Source of the DNA: CAYUNT01 sp964446285 | GTDB lineage: Bacteria > Sumerlaeota > Sumerlaeia > SLMS01 > CAYUNT01 | Length of the DNA: 22,219 bases | NCBI GenBank assembly: GCA_964446285.1 | Contig: CAYUNT010000061.1 | Coordinates: forward strand, 1 to 22,219 | Direction of reading: 5' to 3' | Shown here: positions 1 through 7,099 of the stretch, in pieces | Layout of the letters: each line of letters begins with the position of its first letter | Position numbering within the stretch: the first letter of the stretch is position 1 | Translations under genes and position numbers: made by a program | The notes under the pieces: model-generated | Told to the model about the DNA's origin: nothing | The model's input: only the letters and a program-made list of their open reading frames with translations | Databases searched by the model: none

Positions 1-302
1 TTTCGCCCGTATTATACCCCCAGGGCGTGAGAACCTGCGAAAACCAAGGCGCGGAATGGGTTTTATGGGAAATCTGAAATGCGCTATTTACGGCGGCGTA
101 AGCAGGAGGTGCCCGTTCGATTTTCTGCTCTAGCCCCGTGTCCGCTTGCCTGCCTGCGTAAGCACAGCGTAAGCAGATTGCGCCCAAGCCCGTCAAAAGT
201 GACAGTAAAGCCTCGGGGTATGAAGCAATAGAAATCGGCGTCATTATGCGGGAAATATGGCAAGCGGTCAAAACCGCTCAAATAACATAAAAACGGCTGA
301 TA
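1..302. other. Gene-poor left edge, possible end of an integrated element
   Basis: No convincing gene is visible here. The stretch contains three copies of GCGTAAGCA (96-104, 156-164, 167-175) and a short hairpin AGCGGT/ACCGCT at 263-268 and 273-278, just before the tRNA fragment. Repeats of this size near an attachment site can be integrase arm-binding sites, but that is inference. An open reading frame on the minus strand runs across the tRNA piece and is an antisense artefact. Confidence 0.35.
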
Positions 303-352
303 ACGGATTCCTAATCCGTAGGTCGCCCGTTCAAATCGGGCCGGGCGCGCCA
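303..352 (+). pseudogene. 3' half of tRNA-Arg(CCT), probable attachment-site remnant
   Basis: The anticodon stem is 303-307/315-319 (ACGGA/TCCGT) around the loop TTCCTAA, giving anticodon CCT at 310-312. A 5-nt variable region follows, then a T-arm with stem 325-329/337-341 (GCCCG/CGGGC) and loop TTCAAAT. The 3' acceptor strand is 342-348 (CGGGCGC), with discriminator G349 and an encoded CCA at 350-352. The matching 5' acceptor strand (GCGCCCG) and a D-arm are absent from the 30-40 bases upstream, so the gene is a fragment. Tyrosine-recombinase elements commonly integrate into the 3' half of tRNA genes and leave exactly this kind of duplicated 3' piece at their distal end. The orientation implies that the element, and the intact tRNA, lie to the left of the window. 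Confidence 0.8.
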
Positions 353-601
353 GAGAATTTCCTGCCTCCTTCCTCGAGCGAACACATCGCAAACCCCATT
401 CGCGGTCTATTGCCGTCAGGAAAAGGGCAGGCGCCGGGCAGGCCTTTTCGCGCGGCGCAACATCGGCGCAATGGCGGCACAACAGCGCGATGGCGGAAAA
501 ATCACTTTACTCCATTCCGCCGCGTTTCGCTAATGGGCGGGCGGCGCGGACGGGTTCGCAGGCGGGTTCGCGGCGCTTTTTTACGTCCGGGGTTATCGTT
601 C

Positions 602-1513
602 ATGGCGCAATTGCGCACATCGCATCTGGTCAAAGTTTATGGCAAACGCCGGGTTGTGGATTCTGTCAATGTCCACATCCTCGAAGGCGAAATCGTCGGC
701 CTGCTCGGGCCAAACGGCGCTGGCAAAACCACCACATTCAATATGGTGATCGGTTTTATCCGCCCGACGGAAGGCGCGGTGTTTTTCGATGAACGCGAAA
801 TCACCTCGTATTCGATGCATGAACGCGTCGGGCTTGGCATCTCGTATCTGGCGCAGGAAACATCGATTTTCCGCAAATTGAGCGTCCGCCAAAACCTGCT
901 GGCGATCCTCGAATTTCAAGAAGGCCTTTCGCGCCGCGAGCGCTACGAACGCGCCGATGAATTGATGGAAGACCTGCTTATCGCCCATCTGGCAGACAGC
1001 GCGGCGGAAACGCTCTCGGGCGGCGAACGGCGCAGATGCGAGATTGCCCGCGCGCTCGCCACCAATCCGCGGTTTCTCCTGCTCGACGAGCCGTTTGCGG
1101 GCATCGACCCCAAAACCATCGAGGAATTGCAGGCGATTATTTTCCAGATGAAGGCGCGCGGCCTGGGCATCCTTATCACGGACCACAATGTCCGCGAGAC
1201 GCTCGAAGTCACAGACCGTTCCTATATTATTTACCAGGGCAAGGTGGACGTCAGCGGGACGCGCCAGGAGATTATCAGCAGCGAACGCGCGCGGCGGATA
1301 TACCTGGGCAAGACGTTCGACCGCGACCTCATGGGCAATTCGGCGGCGAATGGGGCGGCGAACGGCGGGGCGGACAACGGAACGAACGGGGGGGCAGACA
1401 GCGCGGCGGATGGCAGGGAAAAGGCGAAGGCGGACGAAAGCCCGTCCGGAAGCGAGACCTCTTCCGCTGGCGCCTCCGCGCTCCCTTCGAATTCCGGAAA
1501 AGAGGCGCCTTAG
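602..1513 (+). CDS. lptB: LptB-like lipopolysaccharide export ABC transporter ATPase
   Basis: This is the cytoplasmic ATPase that, with LptF/LptG, powers extraction of lipopolysaccharide from the inner membrane for transport to the outer membrane. The 303-residue product carries a full set of ABC motifs: Walker A GPNGAGKTT (36-44), Q-loop Gln85 in YLAQETSIFRKLSV, signature LSGGERRR (138-145), Walker B FLLLDEP (158-164) and switch His195 in ITDHNVRETL. The YLxQExSIFRxLSV and ITDHNVRETL wording is typical of LptB rather than of other ABC ATPases. Family members end near residue 240. This one adds about 55 residues of Ala/Gly/Asn/Ser-rich, probably disordered sequence. The ATG at 602 is chosen because homology begins there, although no strong ribosome-binding site is seen. 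The open frame extends further upstream through the tRNA fragment and is not believed. The gene ends in TAG. The lptA, lptC and lptFG genes are not adjacent. Confidence 0.93.
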   Translation: MAQLRTSHLVKVYGKRRVVDSVNVHILEGEIVGLLGPNGAGKTTTFNMVIGFIRPTEGAVFFDEREITSYSMHERVGLGISYLAQETSIFRKLSVRQNLLAILEFQEGLSRRERYERADELMEDLLIAHLADSAAETLSGGERRRCEIARALATNPRFLLLDEPFAGIDPKTIEELQAIIFQMKARGLGILITDHNVRETLEVTDRSYIIYQGKVDVSGTRQEIISSERARRIYLGKTFDRDLMGNSAANGAANGGADNGTNGGADSAADGREKAKADESPSGSETSSAGASALPSNSGKEAP

Positions 1514-1663
1514 CCATCGAAGGTTTTCAACAAAACATAACGATCTTTAGGGTTTTTTGCGTTCATCGCGCCTGGTAATGCTTTTTCCGAGCAAAAGTCC
1601 AGCGTCGCGCCCCTGCTGGCGGGCGAACTGGCAGGGCGGCGGACGGCAGGGGGTGATTTGGTT

Positions 1664-1692
1664 TTGACACCCTGCCTGCTTCTCTTTACATT
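1664..1692 (+). promoter_or_regulatory. Sigma70-type promoter for the dockerin protein
   Basis: A perfect -35 hexamer TTGACA (1664-1669) is followed by a 17-bp spacer and a -10-like TACATT (1687-1692). Transcription would start near 1699, about 65 bases before the ATG at 1764. Spacing and position are ideal, but the -10 is only a moderate match. Confidence 0.6.
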
Positions 1693-1763
1693 CATAGAAC
1701 CCGTTCTGGGTTTGTTTCATCTATCCAGGTGGGACAGCATCTTCCTGAAAGAATTCAATAAAC

Positions 1764-3991
1764 ATGCAACTCCACGACACAATTTGCTTTTCCAATAACG
1801 GTTTGCCGACCAGCCGCCGCAATGCGCAGCTTTCCGGTCATTTGTCTCCGGCTTCTAGCCGGAAAGGAAATCATAGGGTCTATTTCCGCGCAAATCTCGC
1901 ATGTCTCCTTGCCCTGAGCGCCTGGGCGGTATTTGCGCCGCTTCAGGCTGCTGCGCGAATCGTCGCGGAGCCGGGCGCCGGGGGCGACAGCGCTGTCCTC
2001 ATTATTACGCCCATTCCAACGCAACCTGAGGATCCGACGCCGACCCTGACCGTCACTCCAACGGATACGCCGACGACGCCCACGCCGGAAATCTCGCCGT
2101 CGCCCTCGCCAACCGATATTCCCACCACGCCTACGCCGGAAATTTCGCCCTCGCCTTCGCCAACGGACGTTCCCACCACGCCAACTCCTAGCGTCACGCC
2201 CACGGACACACCAACGACACCTACTCCGAGCGTTACGCCCACCGATACACCCACGACGCCGACTCCCGTTCCAACGGCGATCCCGACCGAAGAGCCGACG
2301 CCGGAGCCGACTGAGGAACCAACGGAAACGCCCACGCCGGAAATTTCGCCGTCGCCTTCGCCTACCGACGTTCCCACCACGCCAACCCCAAGTGTTACNN
2401 NNNNNNNNNNNNNNNNNNNNNNNNNNNNNNNNNNNNNNNNNNNNNNNNNNNNNNNNNNNNNNNNNNNNNNNNNNNNNNNNNNNNNNNNNNNNNNNNNNCG
2501 CCGTCGCCTTCGCCTACCGACGTTCCCACCACGCCAACCCCAAGTGTTACGCCTGCGGATACGCCGACCACGCCTACTCCGAGCGCAACACCAACAGATA
2601 CGCCAACGACTCCCACGCCGAGCGTCACACCCACAGACATACCGACAACGCCCACTCCAAGCCTTACGCCAATAGAATCGCCGACGCCCAGCCTGACCCC
2701 CACGGCGTCCTATACTCCCACTCCCTCGCGCACGCCTTCGCCCACTCCCTCGCCCTCGCCCATTCCCGCGGTGATTTACCTGACGAATCTCACGCGAGTC
2801 TCCACCAGTCCGCTTGTCTATACGGTGGATGTCGCAGTGAAAAACAATACTGTCGCCCCGCCGCGCAGTTATTTTGTGCGCATGTTCTACAATGGCGATC
2901 ACTTCAATCTGACGCAGGCCACAGACGTGGAACTGGGCCAGGGCGCTGTGCCTCCCGTGTCGCACACTCTGGGGCCTGTGCAGGGAAGCGGACTCAGCAC
3001 CTATCGCAATGTCAGCGCGTTCACGGGCAATATAAACAACAAGAAATACAATCTGGTGCTTGTGCGCCTGCGGTTCGAGGCCAAGGTGTCCAGCCCGGCG
3101 CTATGGACCATCTACGTGACCGAAGGACAGCCCAATCCGTTGCTGATTGACGTCTCGGGCAACGAAATCCCCGCCACGATCGAGTATCCGTATGTGATCG
3201 GCACGCCGACGCCCAGCCCGACGCCTTCGCTGACGCCCAGCCCCTCGCCCACGCCGCTCCCTCCAGACATATTCAAGCGCAATCTCCACTTCGTCTCGGC
3301 CAATCCCGTCCGGTTCACTCTGGACGTCGCCGTGCGCAACAACCTGTATGAACCGCTGATGAACTATGCGATCCGGGTTCATTACGACCGGTCGCTGGCG
3401 GAATTGATCGAAGCCTCGGACGCCGGCCTCGGCGATGGCATGACGCCGCCGCTCACGCATGTAATCGGGCCGGTTCAGGGCGAAGAAGCAGACACTTGGC
3501 GCGAAGTAACGGCCGCCGGGGGAAATCCCGCCTCCACGCAACGCGATCCCGGCCTGGTCCGCCTCCTCTTCGAATCCAAACAGCCATATCCCGTCCACAA
3601 CTCGATTTGGGTGGGCGACGTTCCGACCACGCCGCCGCTCACGGGCGTTTCGGGTGCGCCTATCCCGGCCAACTTCATCAATGAAGCCTTTCCGCTTCCA
3701 GGAGGCGACTCGGATGGCGATGGATATGCGGATTGGTATGAAGAGGCCTCGGGAACCTCGCCGAACGATCCGGCCCAGCGGCCTATCCTGGGAGATGTCA
3801 ACGGCGATGGCAAAGTCACACTGACGGATGCCGTGGCGTTGCGCCGTCACGCGACGGGAGTCATTGTGCTTCCCAATTTCGATTGCGAGGCGCGCGGCGA
3901 TCTGGATCGCGATGGCGCTTGCACGGTGACGGATGCCCTTATCTTGTATCAGTGGATTACGGGCCAGGCGGCCGTAATTCCGACCGAATAA
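1764..3991 (+). CDS. Exported scaffoldin-like protein: Pro/Thr linker, two cohesin-like modules, Ca-binding repeat, dockerin
   Basis: The frame is open from ATG 1764 to the 100-N gap at 2399, and open again from the gap to the stop at 3991, but the two parts are in different frames as written. A 52-bp identical sequence ends one contig and begins the next. Overlapping the copies restores one frame of 691 residues, so the shift is an assembly artefact. Domains in the merged protein: a long N-terminal region with a hydrophobic signal segment (about 43-64, ending in Ala residues); a Thr/Pro/Ser repeat linker (about 80-285) built on TPTPSVTPTDTPTT-like units; module A (about 288-428); a short Pro/Ser linker; module B (about 451-590), clearly a copy of A; a DSDGDGYADWYEE-type calcium-binding repeat (about 598-620); and a C-terminal dockerin (about 626-684) with two Asp-rich loops, DVNGDGKVTLTDA and DLDRDGACTVTDA. 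The A/B modules resemble cohesin-type beta-sandwiches by pattern only. The protein is probably exported and involved in surface assembly or polysaccharide interaction. Confidence 0.8.
2031..2770 (+). repeat. Pro/Thr-coding tandem repeat (interrupted by gap)
   Basis: Degenerate units of about 42 bp encode TPTPSVTPTDTPTT and variants containing PEISPSPSPTD. The array forms the linker of the exported protein. Its repetitiveness is the likely reason the assembly broke here, so the true number of units is uncertain. Confidence 0.85.
2399..2498. other. Scaffold gap of 100 N
   Basis: Exactly 100 N lie between two identical 52-bp sequences (2347-2398 and 2499-2550). The round number indicates a placeholder. 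The contig ends may simply overlap, in which case no sequence is missing and 152 bases are surplus. A longer missing block of in-frame repeat units is also possible. Confidence 0.95.
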
Positions 3992-4092
3992 ATGTTACTA
4001 CCGCAAAGGCGCGAGAGCGCGGAAACGAATATCGGACAAATGCTTTCTCCCCTTGTGTCTTCGCGGCAACTTGTCTGCAAGGGAGCTTTTCC

Positions 4093-5202
4093 ATGCCTCG
4101 AACCTGTGTAATTCTCGCGCTGGCAATCTTTGGGATTGCGGCCGGAGCCGCAAATTTGTCCGCTGATTCCTCGGGAAAGCCGCCGGAATCCTCCGCATCC
4201 GCAACGGGAGGGGCACTGGCATCCGCAGATTCAACGGGGCAATCCTTTATGTGGTTCAAAGGCAATCTTCATACACACACAGCCAATTCCGATGGCGACA
4301 GTTCTCCGGTCACCGTGGCCAAATGGTATCGCGACCACGACTACGATTTTCTCGTGATTAGCGACCATAACGTCCTGACCGATCCCGCCCCCTTGCAGCG
4401 GACAATCGACAAGGAAAACAAGGAATTGGGCCGCAAACCGTTTCTCCTCATTCCGGGCGAAGAAGTGACGGATTATCTCAAAGAAGGCAAGCATACGCGC
4501 CCGATCCACCTGGGCGGCGTCGGGACAACGCACAAGATCGGACGCCAGGGCGGAAAGAGCGTCGGCGAGATTTTGCAAAAGTGCGTGGACGCCACCCATG
4601 CGGCGGACGGCCTGGTCCACATAAACCATCCGAATTTCGGCTGGGCGCTGACGGCGGACGATCTGGCGGCTGTGAAAAATGTCCGCCACTTCGAGATTTT
4701 CAACGGTCATCCGCAGGTTCATAACCAGGGCGGAAGCGGACACCCGAGCGCGGAAGAGATGTGGGACGACCTTCTTGGGCGCGGACGCCTTTACTATGGC
4801 ATGGCCACGGACGACGCGCATCATCTCAAGAAATGGGGTCCCGATTCCGCGAATCCCGGCCGCGGCTGGGTGGTGGTGAAGGCGGCGAAGTTGGCGCCCG
4901 AGGCGATTGTAAGCGCGATCGACCGCGGCGATTTCTACGCATCGACAGGCGTCGAACTCGACAACGTGACGATGAAGCAGGGGAAACTGTCGCTGAAAAT
5001 CCACCAGCAGTCCAATTTCGGATACCGGACGTTTTTCGTTGGCAAAAGCGGCGTGATTTTGGCCAAAGACGACGAGTCGCTTGAGCCTTCGTATTCGCTC
5101 AAGCCGGACGACATGTATGTTCGCGCGCGTGTTGTGGACAGCGCGGGGCGAATGGCCTGGACGCAGCCTCTGTATCGCGAAGGCGCGCTGAAGGCGGAAT
5201 AA
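4093..5202 (+). CDS. Exported PHP-domain metal-dependent hydrolase
   Basis: The 369-residue product has a signal peptide (hydrophobic residues about 5-20, likely cleavage near AGA-A or LSA-D), a Ser/Ala-rich spacer to about residue 50, and then a PHP (polymerase and histidinol phosphatase) domain. Metal-ligand motifs are visible in order: H60-T-H62 with D67 in NLHTHTANSDG, D91-H92-N93 in VISDHN, E123 in IPGEE, H179 in HINHPN, and D241-A-H243 in MATDDAHH. PHP enzymes hydrolyse phosphoesters, usually with a trinuclear metal centre; the substrate here is unknown. A periplasmic or surface location is inferred from the signal peptide. The ATG at 4093 is supported by AAGGGAG seven bases upstream, so the longer open frame from 3883 is rejected. 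The gene lies 101 bp after the dockerin gene and may be co-transcribed with it. It converges on the HAD gene with only 16 bp between them. Confidence 0.88.
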   Translation: MPRTCVILALAIFGIAAGAANLSADSSGKPPESSASATGGALASADSTGQSFMWFKGNLHTHTANSDGDSSPVTVAKWYRDHDYDFLVISDHNVLTDPAPLQRTIDKENKELGRKPFLLIPGEEVTDYLKEGKHTRPIHLGGVGTTHKIGRQGGKSVGEILQKCVDATHAADGLVHINHPNFGWALTADDLAAVKNVRHFEIFNGHPQVHNQGGSGHPSAEEMWDDLLGRGRLYYGMATDDAHHLKKWGPDSANPGRGWVVVKAAKLAPEAIVSAIDRGDFYASTGVELDNVTMKQGKLSLKIHQQSNFGYRTFFVGKSGVILAKDDESLEPSYSLKPDDMYVRARVVDSAGRMAWTQPLYREGALKAE

Positions 5203-5218
5203 CCTCTCAGGTTTTTCT

Positions 5219-5974
5219 CTATCTGCCCCGGAATTCATCGGCCAGGGCAAAGGCAATTTCGGACCAGCGCTCGAAGGGGCGGAATGCATCGCCTTGCGCG
5301 CGCAGGTGTTCGGCGAGCCAGCCGGTGGCAAAACGGCGCTCGGGCGGCACTCTCATCGCCGGAGCAAGATCAGGCCGCCCGTCGCCAGCATAAGCCACGT
5401 CAGCATATCGCTCCAGTGCGTCGCGCATGACGGCGTCCTTGTCGATGCCAGTGGATTCGCTGCGATACGGGCAATCCTCCGGCGGCATGGATAAAACCAA
5501 TCCGCTGTCCGGATCAAGCCGCCCCGGATTGGCGTGCAGGATCAAGTCGCCAGGCCGCGACGGAGCGCGCTTGGGACCGCCATTTTCCGACGGGGTTAAG
5601 CGCACGCCCAAACCCGCCAGCAGGCGCGTGATATACCATTCGCTCCCGGCAGAGGCGATCACCACCGCCCATCCGGCGCGCCGCAATACGTCGAGCGCCC
5701 GCGGAAGTTCGGGATCAAGTTCCATGTGGCGCGCGGCCTGCATGATCCGCGCCTCGTCCGGCGGGACGACCTCGAAAATCCGGCGCAGCGCCTCGAAATG
5801 CGTGAGCCGTCCGTCCCAATAGCCCTTCCAGGCATTCTCTGCCGCCGCCCGGGCCTCAGCGCTATCGAGAAGACGATCGAATGCCATGCGGTAAAAATCC
5901 ACACGCGTCATCGTGCCATCGAAATCCGTTACCAGGACGCGAAGGCCGCCTGGGTTGCCTGGAGAATCGTTCAT
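5219..5974 (-). CDS. HAD-superfamily (IB, MtnX/SerB-like) phosphatase
   Basis: The 251-residue product shows the four HAD motifs: D17-F-D19-G-T21 (nucleophile and acid/base Asp), S108 in VIASAGSEWYI, K179 in GIDKDAVM, and D198-GRP-D202 in YAGDGRPDLAPA. A helical cap lies between motifs I and II (about 25-90), as in subfamily IB members such as phosphoserine phosphatase and MtnX, the methionine-salvage 2-hydroxy-3-keto-5-methylthiopentenyl-1-phosphate phosphatase. No methionine-salvage neighbours are present, so the substrate remains open. It is the last gene of the minus operon, 37 bp after the YhaM-like gene. The ribosome-binding site before the ATG at 5974 is weak. The stop is TAG. Confidence 0.85.
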   Translation of the reverse strand: MNDSPGNPGGLRVLVTDFDGTMTRVDFYRMAFDRLLDSAEARAAAENAWKGYWDGRLTHFEALRRIFEVVPPDEARIMQAARHMELDPELPRALDVLRRAGWAVVIASAGSEWYITRLLAGLGVRLTPSENGGPKRAPSRPGDLILHANPGRLDPDSGLVLSMPPEDCPYRSESTGIDKDAVMRDALERYADVAYAGDGRPDLAPAMRVPPERRFATGWLAEHLRAQGDAFRPFERWSEIAFALADEFRGR

Positions 5975-6011
5975 TGCGCGAAAATCTTTCTACTGCCTGT
6001 ATTTTGCACTC

Positions 6012-7085
6012 TCAGCGGCCGCCCGAGTCGTCCACGTCGCCCTCAGGCTGGCCGAAAAGATCGGGGCTTTCGGGATTGGGCTGGAAGATTTCCCCGGCGG
6101 GCGGGAGGGGTGCGTCCGAGCGCGTCGGCCCGGCGTAAAGAAACGCCTGAAACATCCGGCTGTAGGGCGTCCAGAGCTGTCCCTGGCGGCGCGCCCGCTC
6201 GATGTCGTCGCAGTAGCTCGCCAGATAAGCGTCCGTGTAATCGCCGTAATGCAGCAGGAGCGCCTCGCGCGTTTTCGGCACGACAGGCGCGCCATACTCG
6301 AGTTTTCCGTGATGCGACAACACAATATGCAGGATGTTCCAGCCGAGGCGCTCATCAAAGGGCGCGAGTTCGCGAATGGCCAGCGCCACCATGTGCGCGC
6401 CAATCGAAAGGTGCCCGACAAGGCGGCCCTCGTCTGTGTAGCGGATCACGCGGCGCCAGTCGTATTCGCGGATTTTGCCAAGGTCGTGGAGCAGGCCGCC
6501 CGTGATGAGAAGATCGCGGTCGTAGGGCTTGTAGCTCTCGGCGAGCATCAGCGCGTTTCGCAGCACGGCCAGCGTGTGCTCGAGCAGCCCGCCGATGTAA
6601 GCCTGATGAATGCGCGCGGCGGCCGGGGCCTGGCAAAAGGCCGCGCGCGTCGCCGCCCCCACGCCATCCTTGCCGAGGAAATAGTCCAGCAGACGGCGGC
6701 AATCGGGATGCTTCACCTCGGCGATGCGTTCATCGAGCTGGCGTTCGAGTTCGGCGATGTCGAAGGGTGTGTGCGCGATGTATTCGCGCAAATCCACGCG
6801 CGAATCCGGCACCTTTTGAATGCGCTTCACGACGAATTGCAGCGCGTTATTGTAGAGCGCGATTTCACCCGAGACCTGCACGAAATCATCGACAGCCACC
6901 TGGCGGTTGATGACTGGGCCGAGGTTGTCCCACATTACGCCCGGGATCGAACCCGTGGCGTCGGCCAGCTTGAGCGCGGCGTATGGATCGCCGTTTTTCT
7001 TATTCCGCATTTCGATTTCCTGGAGCAGGAAGATCGAATCGGCCTGCGGGGCGGGGCGCAATTGCGCAACGGGAATTCGGGGCAT
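6012..7085 (-). CDS. YhaM-like 3'-5' exoribonuclease (OB fold + HD domain)
   Basis: The 357-residue product begins with an OB-fold nucleic-acid-binding region (about 15-92, with GDPYAALKLADATGSIPGVMW and later GEIALYNNALQFVV). An HD phosphohydrolase domain follows with H170 (GGLLEHT), H200-D201 (LLHDLGK) and H258-H259 (LSHHGKLEYG). This order and these motifs match Bacillus YhaM, a manganese-dependent 3'-5' exonuclease acting on RNA and DNA ends. The C-terminal 35 residues are Pro/Asp-rich and probably disordered. AAAGGA about ten bases before the ATG overlaps the stop of the upstream gene (14 bp spacing), which suggests coupled translation in the operon. The function is transferred from the family; the link to the envelope genes around it is unclear. 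Confidence 0.9.
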   Translation of the reverse strand: MPRIPVAQLRPAPQADSIFLLQEIEMRNKKNGDPYAALKLADATGSIPGVMWDNLGPVINRQVAVDDFVQVSGEIALYNNALQFVVKRIQKVPDSRVDLREYIAHTPFDIAELERQLDERIAEVKHPDCRRLLDYFLGKDGVGAATRAAFCQAPAAARIHQAYIGGLLEHTLAVLRNALMLAESYKPYDRDLLITGGLLHDLGKIREYDWRRVIRYTDEGRLVGHLSIGAHMVALAIRELAPFDERLGWNILHIVLSHHGKLEYGAPVVPKTREALLLHYGDYTDAYLASYCDDIERARRQGQLWTPYSRMFQAFLYAGPTRSDAPLPPAGEIFQPNPESPDLFGQPEGDVDDSGGR

Positions 7086-7099
7086 GGAGATTCTATCCT

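Noticed and set aside
180..352. Complete tRNA with an intron, using GCGCCCA at 180-186 as 5' acceptor
   Set aside because: The match is 6 of 7, no D-arm follows, and the distance and position do not fit known tRNA introns.
84..482. Minus-strand open frame of 132 codons across the tRNA fragment
   Set aside because: It reads antisense through the tRNA piece and gives the ARPARFERATYGLGIRY-type peptide typical of tRNA-derived spurious proteins.
1943..2965. Minus-strand Gly/Val-rich frame opposite the Pro/Thr repeat
   Set aside because: It is a mirror of the repetitive coding strand and crosses the N run.
4231..5331. Long minus-strand frame opposite the PHP gene
   Set aside because: It has no family motifs, while the opposite strand carries all PHP motifs; GC-rich DNA often leaves antisense frames open.
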